Positions 4,964-5,210 of a DNA stretch of 5,210 nt are shown piece after piece. Positions within the stretch are counted from its first letter, which is position 1, and each line of letters begins with the position of its first letter. The position numbers were made by a program, and so were the translations under genes. The stretch is from Leptospiraceae bacterium (GTDB lineage: Bacteria > Spirochaetota > Leptospiria > Turneriellales > Turneriellaceae): NCBI GenBank assembly GCA_016788945.1, contig JAEUSA010000101.1:1-5210 (forward strand), written 5' to 3'. The notes beneath the pieces are model-generated. The model searched no databases, was not told where the DNA came from, and saw only the letters and a list, made by a program, of their open reading frames with translations.

Positions 4964-5210
4964 CCAAACCGTTTCGCAATACGAGGTTGTATAACTGGCT
5001 TTCGCTGCGCAGCCTCACGACAGGTTTAACCTCAGGTGAGCTTCGGGCTGTTCGCACTACGAATGGAATCCAGCTGACCTTCTTCGGTATCTTGCTTCTT
5101 CTGGTTCCGCAGATTCTACTCTTCGAACCACCCGAGACACATTTTCTTTCAATGATGCTGTTTGCGGAAATCGTTGGTTTCTTCATCGTGGCGCGTGTCT
5201 TTCTTTACAA
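4960..5210 (+). CDS. N-terminal part of an unidentified membrane protein, cut by window edge
   Basis: An open frame begins at ATG 4960, 42 bases after the pirin stop, and runs off the right edge after 83 full codons. The N-terminus is basic (MPKPFRNTRLYNWLSLRSL). Two membrane segments follow at about 38-55 (IQLTFFGILLLLVPQILLF) and 63-82 (FLSMMLFAEIVGFFIVARVF), joined by a short acidic loop (EPPETH). With the basic end kept inside, both helices would form a tight hairpin whose continuation is cytoplasmic. Many sensor or enzyme classes begin this way, and the visible part does not identify the family. The TAA at 4939 closes the frame upstream; a GTG at 4945 is the only plausible alternative start. 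No ribosome site is visible and the ATG lies in a hairpin. The hydrophobic pattern supports this strand over an opposing frame. Confidence 0.65.
   Translation, partial: MPKPFRNTRLYNWLSLRSLTTGLTSGELRAVRTTNGIQLTFFGILLLLVPQILLFEPPETHFLSMMLFAEIVGFFIVARVFLY

Noticed and set aside
4938..5186. An 82-codon minus-strand open frame at the right end
   Set aside because: The opposing plus-strand frame is open to the window edge and encodes two clear membrane helices, while this one is Arg/Ser/Lys-rich with no recognisable motif.

Overview
The window looks like a bacterial chromosome segment holding seven protein genes, two of them cut by the window edges. Several predicted lipoproteins, a Bacteroidota/spirochaete-type sugar nucleotidyltransferase, a cytochrome P460-type haem protein and weak or absent Shine-Dalgarno sites suggest a spirochaete of the Leptospirales (Turneriella-like). 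This taxonomic call is an inference of low to moderate confidence, because no rRNA or marker gene is present.

Left block, minus strand (1-1718). A sugar-phosphate/NTP nucleotidyltransferase (807-1718) has its own sigma70-like promoter. After a 128-bp gap carrying a 25-bp operator-like palindrome comes a two-gene unit: an exported P460-family haem c protein (199-678) and a cytoplasmic thiol redoxin with a CPGC active site (from 198, running off the left edge). The last two are joined stop-to-start (TGAATG). The P460-family protein keeps the CXXCH haem site. In a from-memory alignment it lacks both the Lys that cross-links to haem and the catalytic Glu of the hydroxylamine-oxidising enzyme.

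Middle block, plus strand (1846-4032). Three genes of no assigned function lie in visibly more A/T-rich DNA. One is a four-helix membrane protein with two DUF3592-like domains. The other two are paralogous lipoproteins overlapping by four bases (ATGA). Hand-counted GC is about 44-50% in samples here, against about 58% in samples from the flanking conserved genes, so this may be a lineage-specific insertion.

Right block, plus strand (4081-5210). A complete pirin-family cupin with all four metal ligands is followed by the N-terminal part of an unidentified membrane protein whose ATG lies in a perfect 7-bp hairpin.

No RNA genes, CRISPR arrays, insertion sequences or convincing intrinsic terminators were seen. 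No non-coding stretch exceeds about 140 bp. Nothing here amounts to an obvious new defence or mobile system. The points most worth following up are the altered P460 haem pocket with its upstream palindrome, and the unassigned tandem lipoprotein pair.
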